Below the pieces are notes generated by a model. It was not told the DNA's origin. It searched no databases and saw only the letters and a program-made list of their open reading frames with translations. Shown here in pieces: positions 8,968 through 18,690 of a stretch of DNA of 37,727 bases. Both the position numbers and the translations under genes were made by a program. The stretch covers positions 1 to 37,727 of the forward strand of contig JAUCBJ010002675.1 in NCBI GenBank assembly GCA_032718475.1. Direction: 5' to 3'. The DNA is from Nemertoderma westbladi. Its lineage: Eukaryota; Xenacoelomorpha; Nemertodermatida; Nemertodermatidae. Within the stretch, counting starts at the first letter, position 1; each line of letters begins with the position of its first letter.

Positions 8968-11561
8968 ATGTTGGATCCTAAACCTACACTGTCAGGTAGC
9001 ATCTTAGAACAGACAGTCTGTGAACCAGATAGCAGTCTAGTAAAGACCCAAGCGAGGTCTAGGACACCCCCTCCCGTAAGAAAGGCTATTCTTGAGATAG
9101 CTATGACAGAACCTAAGTTAGTGGACCACCATAGGTCCATCATAGGAATTTGTGCCCAGGTGAAATGAGATCAAGTAGCTGCAGCAGAATAGCAAGGGCA
9201 ACCTGAAAATGATATCATTACTAATCGATCTAGTGATCATAGCTCCACCACCGAGGAATTAACACCCTCCGAGGTCAGTCAAAGAATGGGAGAAATGGTT
9301 TACCGGATATTAGACGTATTGGATGCCGAGATGGAAGCGGCGATGCAGGCTAAAGTAAACGAAGGTGCTCTCATCGCCTTGGAGAAAGCAGGAGAAGTAA
9401 AGAAAAGATTAATAGATGCTGAAGCGAAAAGAGAAACAAAGGCCGCAGAAGCATTAGCCGAACTAGAATTAGAGACTATCCAAGCACAACAAGAGCTACT
9501 ATGGAAACAAAGAGAAGCAGCTCAGATGCAACTCAGAAGTCGATCAACTCCTAAAAGACATAGATTTTTTACCTCCTCGGATGAAGGTACTACAACAGAA
9601 TCGGAATGTAGGAGTTACAAATCCAATTCGAATGGACGTAGATGAGCAAGATGAGGCGTAGATGATGCAAGCTACCTAACTTGCCACCCCCACCCTGATG
9701 AGAAGAGAATTGGCTAGGACAGATTTAAAATCTGGCGAGTCAATAACCTAGGTTGTTCAATCTGATAGGCTTCCCACCACCCTGGATGAGCCTGAAATAA
9801 GTAGGCCTGTTATGAAGTACTAATAGAACCCGATTCTAGATTTCCTTTAGAAAGTACCAACCCTAACTTAACAAGTAGCCAAATCCCAGAGTCTAAGATT
9901 GGCGTTAAAATTGGAGAGTGCAAATCTTTTGGGCCGTGTTTGTCCCCCGTCGCTTCGACGAGCCATCCGCTTAAAGCCACGCTGTTGGCGACTCCCATTC
10001 TGGCGACGGAGTGGATGGAGGAATAGTGACGGGAGATTGGCAAACTCATTCATGAGTTGGCCCAAAGCAAGTCCTGGACCATTGAGCAGTTGAGGGATTT
10101 GGAAGGTACTGTAAACTCATTAAAGGGACAGTAAGAGATCACAAAATTGAGTTGCAAGAAGTACAGCAACGGATCGCTCTAGAAAGCAATAAATTAGTAA
10201 ACATACAAAAGGGTATACCAATACCACCCCCTGTAACTGTATTTAAGCCTCTTAGGTCTGAATCTTATCATGCGCCAGGTATAGAGCCTACACGCATATA
10301 TACAGCTAGTGAAGTTGAAACTCCTATAGCAAACCATACTAATAGACCAATTTATAATGATATCCCATATGTGTCTGATAATAATCCTCGAAATATATAT
10401 TCGGATAATTCTATTTTGAATAATACGATGGCTCAAGAGAGTTTTACATGCCAGATGGCTAGAATGGAAGCCCGTCAAGCCGTAAAGGTGGGAGAGGTCA
10501 TCAAGTTTAATGGAGATGAGATGAAGTAGCTGCCTTTTAGTGAATATTATAAGGATAACATTAAAACTCTGTATTATCGAATGGTGAAAAGCTATGATTG
10601 CTCATCGAGTGCTTGGAATGTCCTCCCAAATTGATGGCATTAAAGTTCATCAGACATACTGATGGATTAAGACAAGTCTGGGATACACTAAGTCTGGGGT
10701 TCTATACTTTGTGGACATTGTGGACCACACAATGGCGGACCTTACTGCATTCCTAATAGGAGAGGTAAGATTACAGCATATTAAACAATCTAGGGAAAAG
10801 ACTCTTGAAACTAAGGTAAGTGAGAACCCTGTTGCTAAGAGAAAGGTAACTCCTGTATGTTATACCAAATATGAGAGTCAAACCTCCTACACTGAGGACA
10901 GCAGCCAAGATACTGCCGATATATATTATACTAATAAAGGTAAGGACATGGGAGCACCCAAAGTTTGGCCTAATAACACCAAGCGAGAACACTTTAAAAC
11001 TCCTCTGATGTCACCCAAGAAGATTCCTGGTAAGAAAAAACTCGTATATAGAACACAGTCCAACTAAAGGTAACCAATCTTAAACCTAAGTGTGTGCTAT
11101 GCGAGGGGCCGCACTACTTAAGTAAGTGTGAGGAATTCCTGAGGAAAAACCTCAAGGACAGGCATAGTGTCACTTGGGATAAGAGGTTATGTTACAATTG
11201 TTTGAGGAAAGGACATCAGAGGAAGATGTGTTATTTAGATGCTAAGTATGCTAATTGTGGAGCTAAACACCATTCATTGCTACACAGCGAGTTCAACAAG
11301 GTGAGTGAACCAGAACTGCACGTCCAATTCAGTGACATTAATGACACAGATCAGAGTTTCGAGATGGAAGGATTCTATATGGACGAGTTCACCAATGAGA
11401 ATGAATCCTGTTATATGATCAATGCTGCCATGTATAGAGCCCTTACCCATGAGTCAATGACCAATAGAGAGGAAATCAAACCATCTATTCCGGATAAACA
11501 CGTCTTGTGGAAGGTCTACAAGGTTTCACATGGTATAGCTCAGGATACATGGACAAGGTAA
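8968..11561 (+). pseudogene. gag: BEL/Pao-like retrotransposon gag (decayed)
   Basis: A Gag polyprotein would form the particle that packages retrotransposon RNA. The frame starting at 8968 is interrupted by stops at about 9166 and 9187 and continues at 9286-9645 with an Ala/Glu-rich coiled-coil stretch (EAKRETKAAEALAELELETI). After frameshifts, 10152-10529 carries a Pro-rich linker and the gag-like VGEVIKFNGDEMK. A basic stretch lies at 10711-11067. The frame from about 11094 carries two zinc-knuckle-like motifs: CVLCEGPHYLSKC, then CYNCLRKGHQRKMC followed by CGAKHHSLLH. This knuckle plus CxxCxxxHHxLLH arrangement is characteristic of BEL/Pao elements. At least four frame breaks make it a pseudogene. 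No matching LTR pair was found, so the element is incomplete. Confidence 0.8.
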
Positions 11562-11640
11562 GAGTTTAATTATAAATGCCCTCCTTGATTCAGGTAGTAC
11601 AGGCACCTTTATAGACAAGGATTTAACCGAGGACATATTT
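11560..11640 (+). pseudogene. BEL/Pao-like aspartic protease fragment
   Basis: A short frame overlapping the end of gag encodes IINALLDSGSTGTFIDKDL. This has the DSG active-site triad and hydrophobic context of a retroviral-type aspartic protease, placed directly after the zinc knuckles as expected in BEL/Pao gag-pol. It stops at 11638-11640, and about 120 bases later the sequence is interrupted by LINE A. No reverse transcriptase or integrase of this element was found in the window. Confidence 0.7.
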
Positions 11641-11804
11641 TAATAAATAGAGAAATTCCGAACTTAATTCCAAACTTAATATCTCCGGAATTAGGCAGGT
11701 ATGGAAATCCACGGTTCAGACAGACTTCTATGTGGGATCACTATCTACCCTTCAGGATACTACTACTACTACTAGGATCGGCATGCTGCATTGCAGCTGC
11801 ATTT

Positions 11805-14128
11805 TTAAGAATGCTGTGCCGGCTTGTCAACAAAATTGCACCGCCACAACTCCCTATCACCCATGACATTTGCTAGATCATCCGCATCTTTAAGGCCAGT
11901 GTCCTTTAAGATGCGTCTCAAGAAAGTCATGGGCTGTCCACCATGCTTATTCACTCCATGAGGCTGCCAAAGTACAAGATTATGCACTGGCTGGTCCTCA
12001 CGGCGAAAGCAATGTCCTGCAAAGCGGAGGCGATTTTGTTCTAGTGTCAAGCTTGGGGGAACCAATGAGACACCTCCAATGTTATATAGTGTCTGGTTGG
12101 AGATGTGTGCATTGTACTTGACACAATGACCCCGGCGTAGCATTCTTGTGAATGTGCCATCCAGAGATTTGGTGTCCTCAGCAGTTAGAGCCCAGCATGG
12201 ACTCCCGTAGAGGAGTACTGGAACTACTGCTGCTCTAAATAATCGGACCTTAAGTTTTCGATTAATTCTCGGTGACTTCCAAATCCTGGAAAGCCTATTC
12301 AAGGCTGCCCATGCCTTTCCCTTACGTATTCGAAGGTCCTCACCTGACTTCCGGATCCATGATCCCAGGTAACAGAAGTCGTCCACATGCTCAAGCATAC
12401 CATCCTTTGAGCTTATGCTCATCCGATCAGAGACTTGCTGAGGACTTTCAAAGTTAACTGTCAGAATTTTGGTCTTTCTGGAGTTAATAAAAAGACCAAC
12501 ACTAGAAGCAGTATGTTCTAATGAGCTGAGGAGCCGTTGGGCTCCCTCTAATGATTCTGAGAGTACTCCTAAGTCATCAGCAAAGTCTAGATCAGTTAGG
12601 TACTTGGCAGGATTTCCTCGACTTCTGGAGCCAGTAGGTGGAGTTATCATCACCCCATCATCATTATGATGATCTAAGGACATGCGTAGAACATAGTCAA
12701 CCACAATAATGAACAAGAATGGTGCAAGTGTGTCTCCCTGGAGGACGCCCCATAACACTTCAAATGGTTCTGTGTCACCGTCAACAGTAGACACAAATGT
12801 TGTCGAACCATCGTATACTGATCTGATTGCTGCAATAATTTCATCAGGAATCCCATATAATGAAAGTATGCTGAACATACGTGAGCGAGAGACTGAATCA
12901 AAGGCCTTGAAGAAGTCAACAAAGATAACAGCCAGATGCCTGTCTTTCTTTTTTGATAATTCTTCAATTATCCTTCTAAGTGCCAAAATGGGCTCCATGG
13001 TCCCACGACCTTTACGGAACCCATTCTGATTTCCACGGAGCAGTCTCTCAATGGGATCCCTGATGCGATTTAATAGAATCCTATTGTATAGCTTTGCAGC
13101 AATCGAGATCAAGGAGATTCCCCGAAAAGAACCATAGAGTGTTAGGTTGCCCTTCTTGGGAAATGGCACCAACTTATTTGTTTTCATTTCTTGTGGGACT
13201 CTTGTTGTTCGGTACATGTCTACTATGATGGGATAGATGAGCTTTAAACACTCAGGTATTTTAAAGACCTCAGGGGGAACACCATCTACTCCACTGGCAC
13301 GATTGGTCTTAATGCTCTTTGCAGCAGCCTTCACTTCTGCAAAGGAGATATCGCCAATTGGAATATCTGGGAGTACAGACTCAGACACTTTTACTTCTAT
13401 AAAGTTATCAGGCAATACCCTGTCATTATTGAGGAGCTTTTCAAAGTGGGCTTTCCAACCATTGAGGCGATCGGCTGGTGATTCAGCCTTAACCTTGGTG
13501 GTTGGTTGGCTTTTCCGCCCAGTAAGCAGATTGATTGATTTCCATGTCTGGGATGATTGCCTGCTGTCGTCAGCATCATTGATGGCATCAACCTGTTGGT
13601 TTATTAGCTCCTGTAGATTAACAGAGTACTGCCTGTTCAGGGATCTAGATGCAGCCTTAACTGCATTCTTGGCCGCTGTAGTCTGTTTGAGTCGGGACTC
13701 TTTCTGCGCCTTATGAAGGTCATTTCGGCACTTCTGAATTTTGTTGTCAGTCCAGGGGGCCCTTTTCCTGTTTCGAGGGTATACAGGAACTGTTTCTGCA
13801 GCTGCTAACTTAACTGCTTCTGTAAAGGCAGTATAGCCCTCACAGTGATCTGCCACCTCAGAGGCAAGAGCCTCATACCTGTTGCTCAGCTGTAGTGTAA
13901 AGCTGGATCTCACACTTGGCTGTTGCAACAGAGAGGACCAGTCATGCCGCGGCAAGGCAGATTTCGTTGATCTGCTAGCACGCAGACTTAGTCTTACCTT
14001 GGCCACAATAAGGCGGTGATCACTGGAGAAGGGTCGAAGTGTAAATGCATTACAGTCTTGTATAGAGCTCCTGTATTTCCTACGAAACAGAATATGGTCT
14101 ATCTGGGACTTGTGACCACTGGGTCCAC
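11805..14128 (-). CDS. LINE A reverse transcriptase ORF (open, 3' part of ORF2)
   Basis: An uninterrupted frame of about 770 codons, open through to the insertion at 14128, so it has no true start codon. The N-terminal part holds the last endonuclease strand (FSSDHRLIV, a typical SDH motif, at about 14020). A linker follows, then the RT domain: KLVPFPKKGNLTLYGSFRGI, NRIRDPIERLLRGNQNGFRKG, the motif A strand VIFVDFFKAFDS, LQGDTLAPFLFI, and the catalytic FADD (12573-12584). The C-terminal region has LGSWIRKSGEDL, YGSPCWALTAEDT and FAGHCFRRED. The enzyme would copy LINE RNA into DNA at a nicked target. It is the best preserved RT in the window, but it cannot be expressed as one protein because its 5' half is separated by the insertion. 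Confidence 0.88.
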
Positions 14129-14434
14129 TATTATTATTATTATTATTATTATCTTTTAATCCACGCCATTAAGGCACATAGTAAAAATAAGTACATAATT
14201 AAATTGGACAATAGAAATACACAGGTAGATGAGTCTAAATAATATGGAGTACATGAAAAGCATAAGTAATATTATTAACTATTAGCACAGCACAACTATA
14301 TTACAGTAATTAGTGTTATTTTACGTAGTTTAAGTTCAACATTTCACGAATACGCGAAACGCCATGTTGGTGACAGATAACAGACACACCCTGTAGGATG
14401 CTATTGTCAATGTTGTCAACCCTGTTGAACAAAC
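14129..14434 (-). mobile_element. 5'-truncated retroposon inserted in LINE A, (TAA)n tail
   Basis: On the minus strand the LINE A frame ...GKLWTHY (ending about 14435) should join directly to GPSGHKSQID (about 14128 down), but about 300 bases intervene. The insert begins with a coding end (NRVDNIDNSILQGVSVICHQ, then a stop at about 14316). It has an AT-rich 3' UTR ending CCTTAATGGCGTGGATTAAA and a (TAA)n tail at 14129-14153. This looks like the 3' end of another non-LTR retrotransposon, of a family I do not recognise. No clear target-site duplication was seen. Confidence 0.75.
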
Positions 14435-15424
14435 TCGTAATGAGTCCATAGCTTTCCAGTTCGCTTCTTGAACTGGGTTCCAGCCGAAAACAATCCATTT
14501 CCAGAGATAAAATCCTGAAGATGGACAGAATTTCGGTTAACACTATTGCTATAGACCCAGGGCGATATAGGTGATTGATGCAGACTTGCATTAAAGTCTC
14601 CCAGGAATGTTAAGAATGCATGCTGATCCACTCCATCAGTAGCTGCTTGTAGATTGTGGTAGAAATTTTCCACCTCCTCTACAGGGGCAACACTAGTTGG
14701 AGAGTAGCACACAATCAGAACCACCTTAGGAAACTTCTTAGCCAGTCTTCCAGAACATGAGAAGTGGCAACGGATGATGCAGTTAGAGATTTGGTCTATT
14801 TTGTCCAATGCTGCATGTGCAGTTGGATTCATCAATAGACCAATTCCACCATTACCACTATCATCTGCTGACGCGAGGGCGAGTCGCCAACCGCCCCCCA
14901 TGTCCTTAATCAGAACCTCATCAGTCTGTCCAGTCTGCATTCGGTGCTCTTGAACACCCACTGTGCTATGAGAAAGCTTATCTGCCAAGGCAGTCAGCTC
15001 ACCTTGTCGCATTGGGGACCCGAGTGTTAGGGTGTTTACTGAGGCTAGTCTAGTGACTTGCCTCAGATGCACCAATGGCTTTGTTGGTCGGGGTGGAACA
15101 TGAGAGTAGCCTCCAACTCCAGAATCCCTCTCCCCATCACAATCTGGCCTCCATGGTGACCCATGGTTTGGGCCAGAAAGGTCATCATGAAAGGGACTCC
15201 TTGGCTGCTCTCTCTCCAGTAGGGGGTGAGACAGGCAGCTGGTCAGGAGTTAACTGACGCCTGTGAGGCCGATTGTGTCCAGTAATTCCACTGGCCTCTA
15301 GTGGCCGGACCTCCGCATTGCTAATGTAATCCATAGTGGGGGTTGGGTGGTGCTTTTTTGCCGAGTCAGCTCTCGGGGCAAATACCGCACCCTGGTTTGC
15401 CATTCCACAGGGTGGGTGTCGCAA
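14435..15424 (-). pseudogene. LINE A endonuclease domain (APE-type), broken
   Basis: Encodes the apurinic endonuclease-like domain that nicks the target DNA. The frame from 15075 to 14437 shows GVQEHRM (the catalytic QE-type motif), NGGIGLLMNP, VLIVCYSPTS and LGDFNASLHQ (the GDFN motif). The final SDH motif lies in the separate part downstream of the insertion at 14129-14434. Another frame, 15424-15185, is open and may encode the N-terminus of the same protein, linked by a frameshift near 15185-15075. The copy is interrupted by both the frameshift and the insertion. Confidence 0.8.
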
Positions 15425-15429
15425 TGGAG

Positions 15430-15860
15430 TCAGATATGAGGCCCATCACCCATATCTACTCTGGCGCACATGACCCACCATTGGCTGTTGCAGCTCATCT
15501 GCTGGGTCATGCCCTGTACCCTTGCTGCCAGGTGCAGGTCGCAGTGAAGTGCTCTCAGAGTGGACATGAGAACACTCTACTCCTGACCAGCCATTGGTAG
15601 ATCACCATCTGCCTGGTCAGGCCATATACCCCTGCATCCAAGTATATGGGTCCTTAATCCAGGACCAAGGGCGTCCTTATCCCAGAACGAAGGGGGTCCT
15701 TGTTACAGGACCAGATTTGCCCTAGTAAGAGGGTCTATGCAGCTACAGGTGGCACCTCCTTTATGCTGCATGGAGGTGGCAAGTTTTCTTGATCAATGAC
15801 CTAGAATACCTGACCTGACAAAGACAGGAGCGGGTCGGTAATGCAAGCGTATCACGGAGC
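15430..15860 (-). other. Probable LINE A 5' UTR with short imperfect repeats
   Basis: GC-richer than the flanks. It contains near-repeats such as TCCTTAATCCAGGACCAAGG, TCCTTATCCCAGAACGAAGG and TCCTTGTTACAGGACCAG (15650-15715, plus-strand spelling). It is continuous with the upstream end of the LINE A coding region, so it is taken as its 5' UTR. There is no independent copy in the window to confirm the boundary. Confidence 0.5.
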
Positions 15861-16059
15861 GACAGACTCTAGATATATACATCATCGTCGCTCTGATGTA
15901 TATTGTAGCATTTTGTAAATATTCGACTGGACTCATATACACTAGTCGTAATAATTTGAATTTATATTATGAGAGAGGCAAAGGAGGTGATTGGGGAGAC
16001 AAACCTGCGGGTTTGGCTTACTCCTTTCACCTGCCCTAGCAAGTTTTTTTATATGAAAG
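15861..16059. other. Unassigned sequence upstream of degenerate repeat
   Basis: Non-coding. It may be the left part (LTR or leader) of the unrecognised element whose coding remains start near 16723. Confidence 0.3.
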
Positions 16060-16240
16060 CCGTATTTGTAAATTTAATTTTGTATGTAGTAATCATTATG
16101 TAGAACGAACGAGAAAGCAATATTTTTGTAAATTTAATTTATATGTAATAATCGTTAAACATTGAGAGAGATAATATTTTGTAAATTTAATTTGTATGCA
16201 AATCCATTATGCAATATCTATGGCAATATTTGTAAATAGT
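16060..16240 (+). repeat. Degenerate ~50-60 bp tandem repeat
   Basis: The block TTTGTAAATTTAATTT recurs at about 16064, 16124 and 16177, and a shorter TTTGTAAAT at 16229. Each of the first three is followed by a variant of TGTATGTAGTAATC. The period is about 50-60 bp. It is AT-rich and non-coding. Confidence 0.7.
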
Positions 16241-16722
16241 AGAATTATTATCGTATCAAGTTATTTAGATTATTGAAAGTGAATTTATTTTGTTTTGTAT
16301 ACATCGCCCTATATTCTTATACACAACAACAACGTGACATTCTGGAAGGCATTTGACTGATGGACAAATGGCCCCAAATTGTGCAAATTGTGGCATGAAT
16401 GTGGAATTTGTGTATTTATAGGTGAATGTTACTACTAAAGTGTATTTACAGTAGCGAGTCGCAGTTGTGAAAGTCATCCCATACCTGCAATAATTATCTC
16501 TAGCATATTTGAGCTCTTGGGACAGATAGTGACTTGGAGTGACTTGCACTACTAGTTATTGTTGTCGTTATATAGCTAGTAGATTGGTGAGTGGCACAGC
16601 GACAACAGTACGCCAGCTGAGGCCGCTGAGGATCTCTGGCTGTCCGGGGGCCAGTGGGAAGAGTCGAGTAGGCAGCGACGCTCACTAGCCTTTACTATAA
16701 TATTGATAAACTCCCACGTATG
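16241..16722. other. Leader-like region before an unrecognised ORF
   Basis: No coding signal. It includes a GC-richer stretch (16600-16690) just before the ATG at 16723. It may be the 5' end (LTR or UTR) of the element described below. Confidence 0.3.
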
Positions 16723-16907
16723 CTATGACTGAATTGATAGAGGAGGACCTTAGTATTAATGAGATATATACGCAACCTCTACAAGCGATTCTCGATAGTT
16801 TATTAAAGCAGCAACGCTAGTAAACCTACCGCAGCTGTGATGATGGACATTATATCGAACCACCAATGCTTGAGGAACAAATTAGATTATCAAAAATTCA
16901 CCTCGCG
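16723..16907 (+). pseudogene. Unrecognised ORF remnant, 5' part (before LINE insertion)
   Basis: From an ATG at 16723 the frame reads MTELIEEDLSINEIYTQPLQ and continues to a TAG at about 16817, with further open sequence to the LINE border. The coding-like character (acidic, helical) and position suggest it is the start of the protein whose remains continue after the LINE at 18691. It matches no family I know. Confidence 0.4.
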
Positions 16908-18690
16908 CTTGCTTGCTTGAACTTGCTTGCTGGTCGAAAAAGCCAACCAACCACCAAGGTAAGGCTGAATCACCAGCCGATCACCTCAATGGTTGGAAGG
17001 CCCACTTTGAAAAGCTCCTCAATAATGACAGGGTATTGCCTGATAACTTTATAGAAGTAAAAGTGTCTGAGTCTGTACTCCCAGATACTCCCATTGGTGA
17101 TATATCCTTTGCAGAAGTGAAGGCTTCTGCAAAGAGCATTAAGACCAATCGTGCCAGTGGAGTAGATGGTGTTCCTCCTGAGGTCTTTAAAATACCTGAG
17201 TGTTTAAAGCTCATTTATCCCATCATAGTAGACATGTACCAAACAACAAGAGTCCCACAAGAAATGAAAACAAATAAGTTGGTGCCAGTTCCCAAGAAGG
17301 GCAACCTAACACTCTATGGTTCTTTTCGGGGAATATCATTGATCTCGATTGCTGCAAACCTATACAATATAATTCTATTAAATCACATCAGGGATCCCAT
17401 TGAGAGACTGCTCCGTGGAAATCAGAATGGGTTCCGTAAAGATGTAAAAGGGGCTCCATGGAGCCCATTTTGGCACTTAGAAGGATAATTGAAGAGTTAT
17501 CAAAAAAGAAAGACAGGCATCTGGCTGTTATCTTTGTTGACTTCTTCAAGGCCTTTGATTCAGTCTCTCGCTCACTTATGTTCAGCATACTTTCATTATA
17601 TGGGATTCCTGATGAAATTATTGCAGCAATTAGATCAGTATACGATGGTTCGACAACATTTGTGTCTACTGTTGACGGTGACACAGAACCATTTGAAGTC
17701 TCATTTGGCGTCCTCCAGGGAGACACACTTCCACCATTCTTGTTCATAATTGTTGTTGACTATGTTCTACGCATGTTCTTAGATCATCATAATGATGGTG
17801 GGGTGATGATAACTACACCTACTGGCTCCAGAAGTCGAGGAAATCCTGCCAAGTACCTAACTGATCTAGACTTTGCTGATGACTTAGGAGTACTCTCAGA
17901 ATCACTAGTGGGAGCCCAACGGCTCCTCAGCTTATTAGAACATGCTGCTTCTAGTGTTGGTCTTTTTATTAACTCCAGAAAGACCAAAATTTTGACAGTA
18001 AACTTTGAAAGTCCTCAGCAAGTCTCTGATCAGATTAGCATAAGCTCAAAGGATGGTATGCTTGAGCATGTTGACGACTTCTGTTACCTGGGATCATGGA
18101 TCCGGAAGTCAGGTGAGGACCTTCGAATACGTAAGGGAAAGGCATGGGCAGCCTTGAATAGGCTTTCCAGGATTTGGAAGTCACCGAGAATTAATCGGAA
18201 ACCTAAGGTCCGATTATTTAGAGCAGCAGTAGTTCCAGTACTCCTCTATGGGAGTCCATGCTGGGCTCTAACTGCTGAGGACACCAAATCTCTGGATGGC
18301 ACATTCATAAGAATGCTACGCCGGGTTCATTGTATCAAGTACAATGCACACATCTCCAACCAGACACTATATAACATTGGAGGTGTCTCATTGGTTCCCC
18401 CAAGCTTGACACTAGAACAAAATCACCTCCACTTTGCAGGACATTGCTTTCGCCGTGAGGACCAGCCAGTGCATAATCTTGTACTTTGGCAGCCTCATGG
18501 AGTGAATAAGCATGGTGGACAGCCCATGACTTTCTTGAGACGCATCTTAAAGGACACTGGCCTTGAAGATGCGGATGATCTAGCAAATGTCATGGGTGAT
18601 AGGGAGTTGTGGCGGTGCAATTTTGTCGATAAGCCGGCACAGCATTCTTAAAAATGCAGCTGCAATGCAGCATGCCGATCCTAGTAGTAG
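16908..18690 (+). mobile_element. RTE-like LINE family A, copy 3 (5'-truncated)
   Basis: Starts within the linker before the RT domain (NLLAGRKSQPTT) and runs to a complete 3' end with (TAG)n (18679-18690). A one-base deletion near 16960 relative to copy 2 shifts the frame, and a small rearrangement near 17440 breaks the fingers region just after QNGFRK. From 17458 the frame is open to the stop at 18649-18651. It includes motif A (VIFVDFFKAFDS) and the catalytic FADD at 17872-17883. It lacks the endonuclease. It interrupts the unrecognised ORF set described at 16723 and 18691. Confidence 0.9.
17458..18651 (+). pseudogene. LINE A reverse transcriptase, open C-terminal part
   Basis: About 397 codons open from the palm motif A region to the natural C-terminus. 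They contain LQGDTLPPFLFIIVVDYVL, DLDFADDLGVLSES, the LGSWIRKSGEDL strand, YGSPCWALTAED and FAGHCFRRED. Compared with copy 2 it carries scattered substitutions. It is an internal part of a 5'-truncated LINE, so no functional protein is expected. Confidence 0.85.

Larger units (their letters stand above)
11758..15860 (-). mobile_element. RTE-like LINE family A, copy 2 (nearly full length, reverse strand)
   Basis: The longest copy of the family. Read on the minus strand it has a possible 5' UTR with short internal repeats (about 15860-15430) and an endonuclease domain. A foreign insertion (14129-14434) separates this from an intact reverse transcriptase ORF ending at 11805, a 3' UTR and a (TAG)n tail (11758-11775). 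It lies downstream of the BEL/Pao gag-protease remnant, probably inserted into it. The 5' boundary is uncertain because no target-site duplication could be matched. It serves as the reference for the fragments at 395-1040, 16908-18690 and 32519-33495. Confidence 0.85.

Noticed and set aside
13237-13716. Plus-strand ORF of 159 codons
   Set aside because: Antisense shadow of the LINE A reverse transcriptase.
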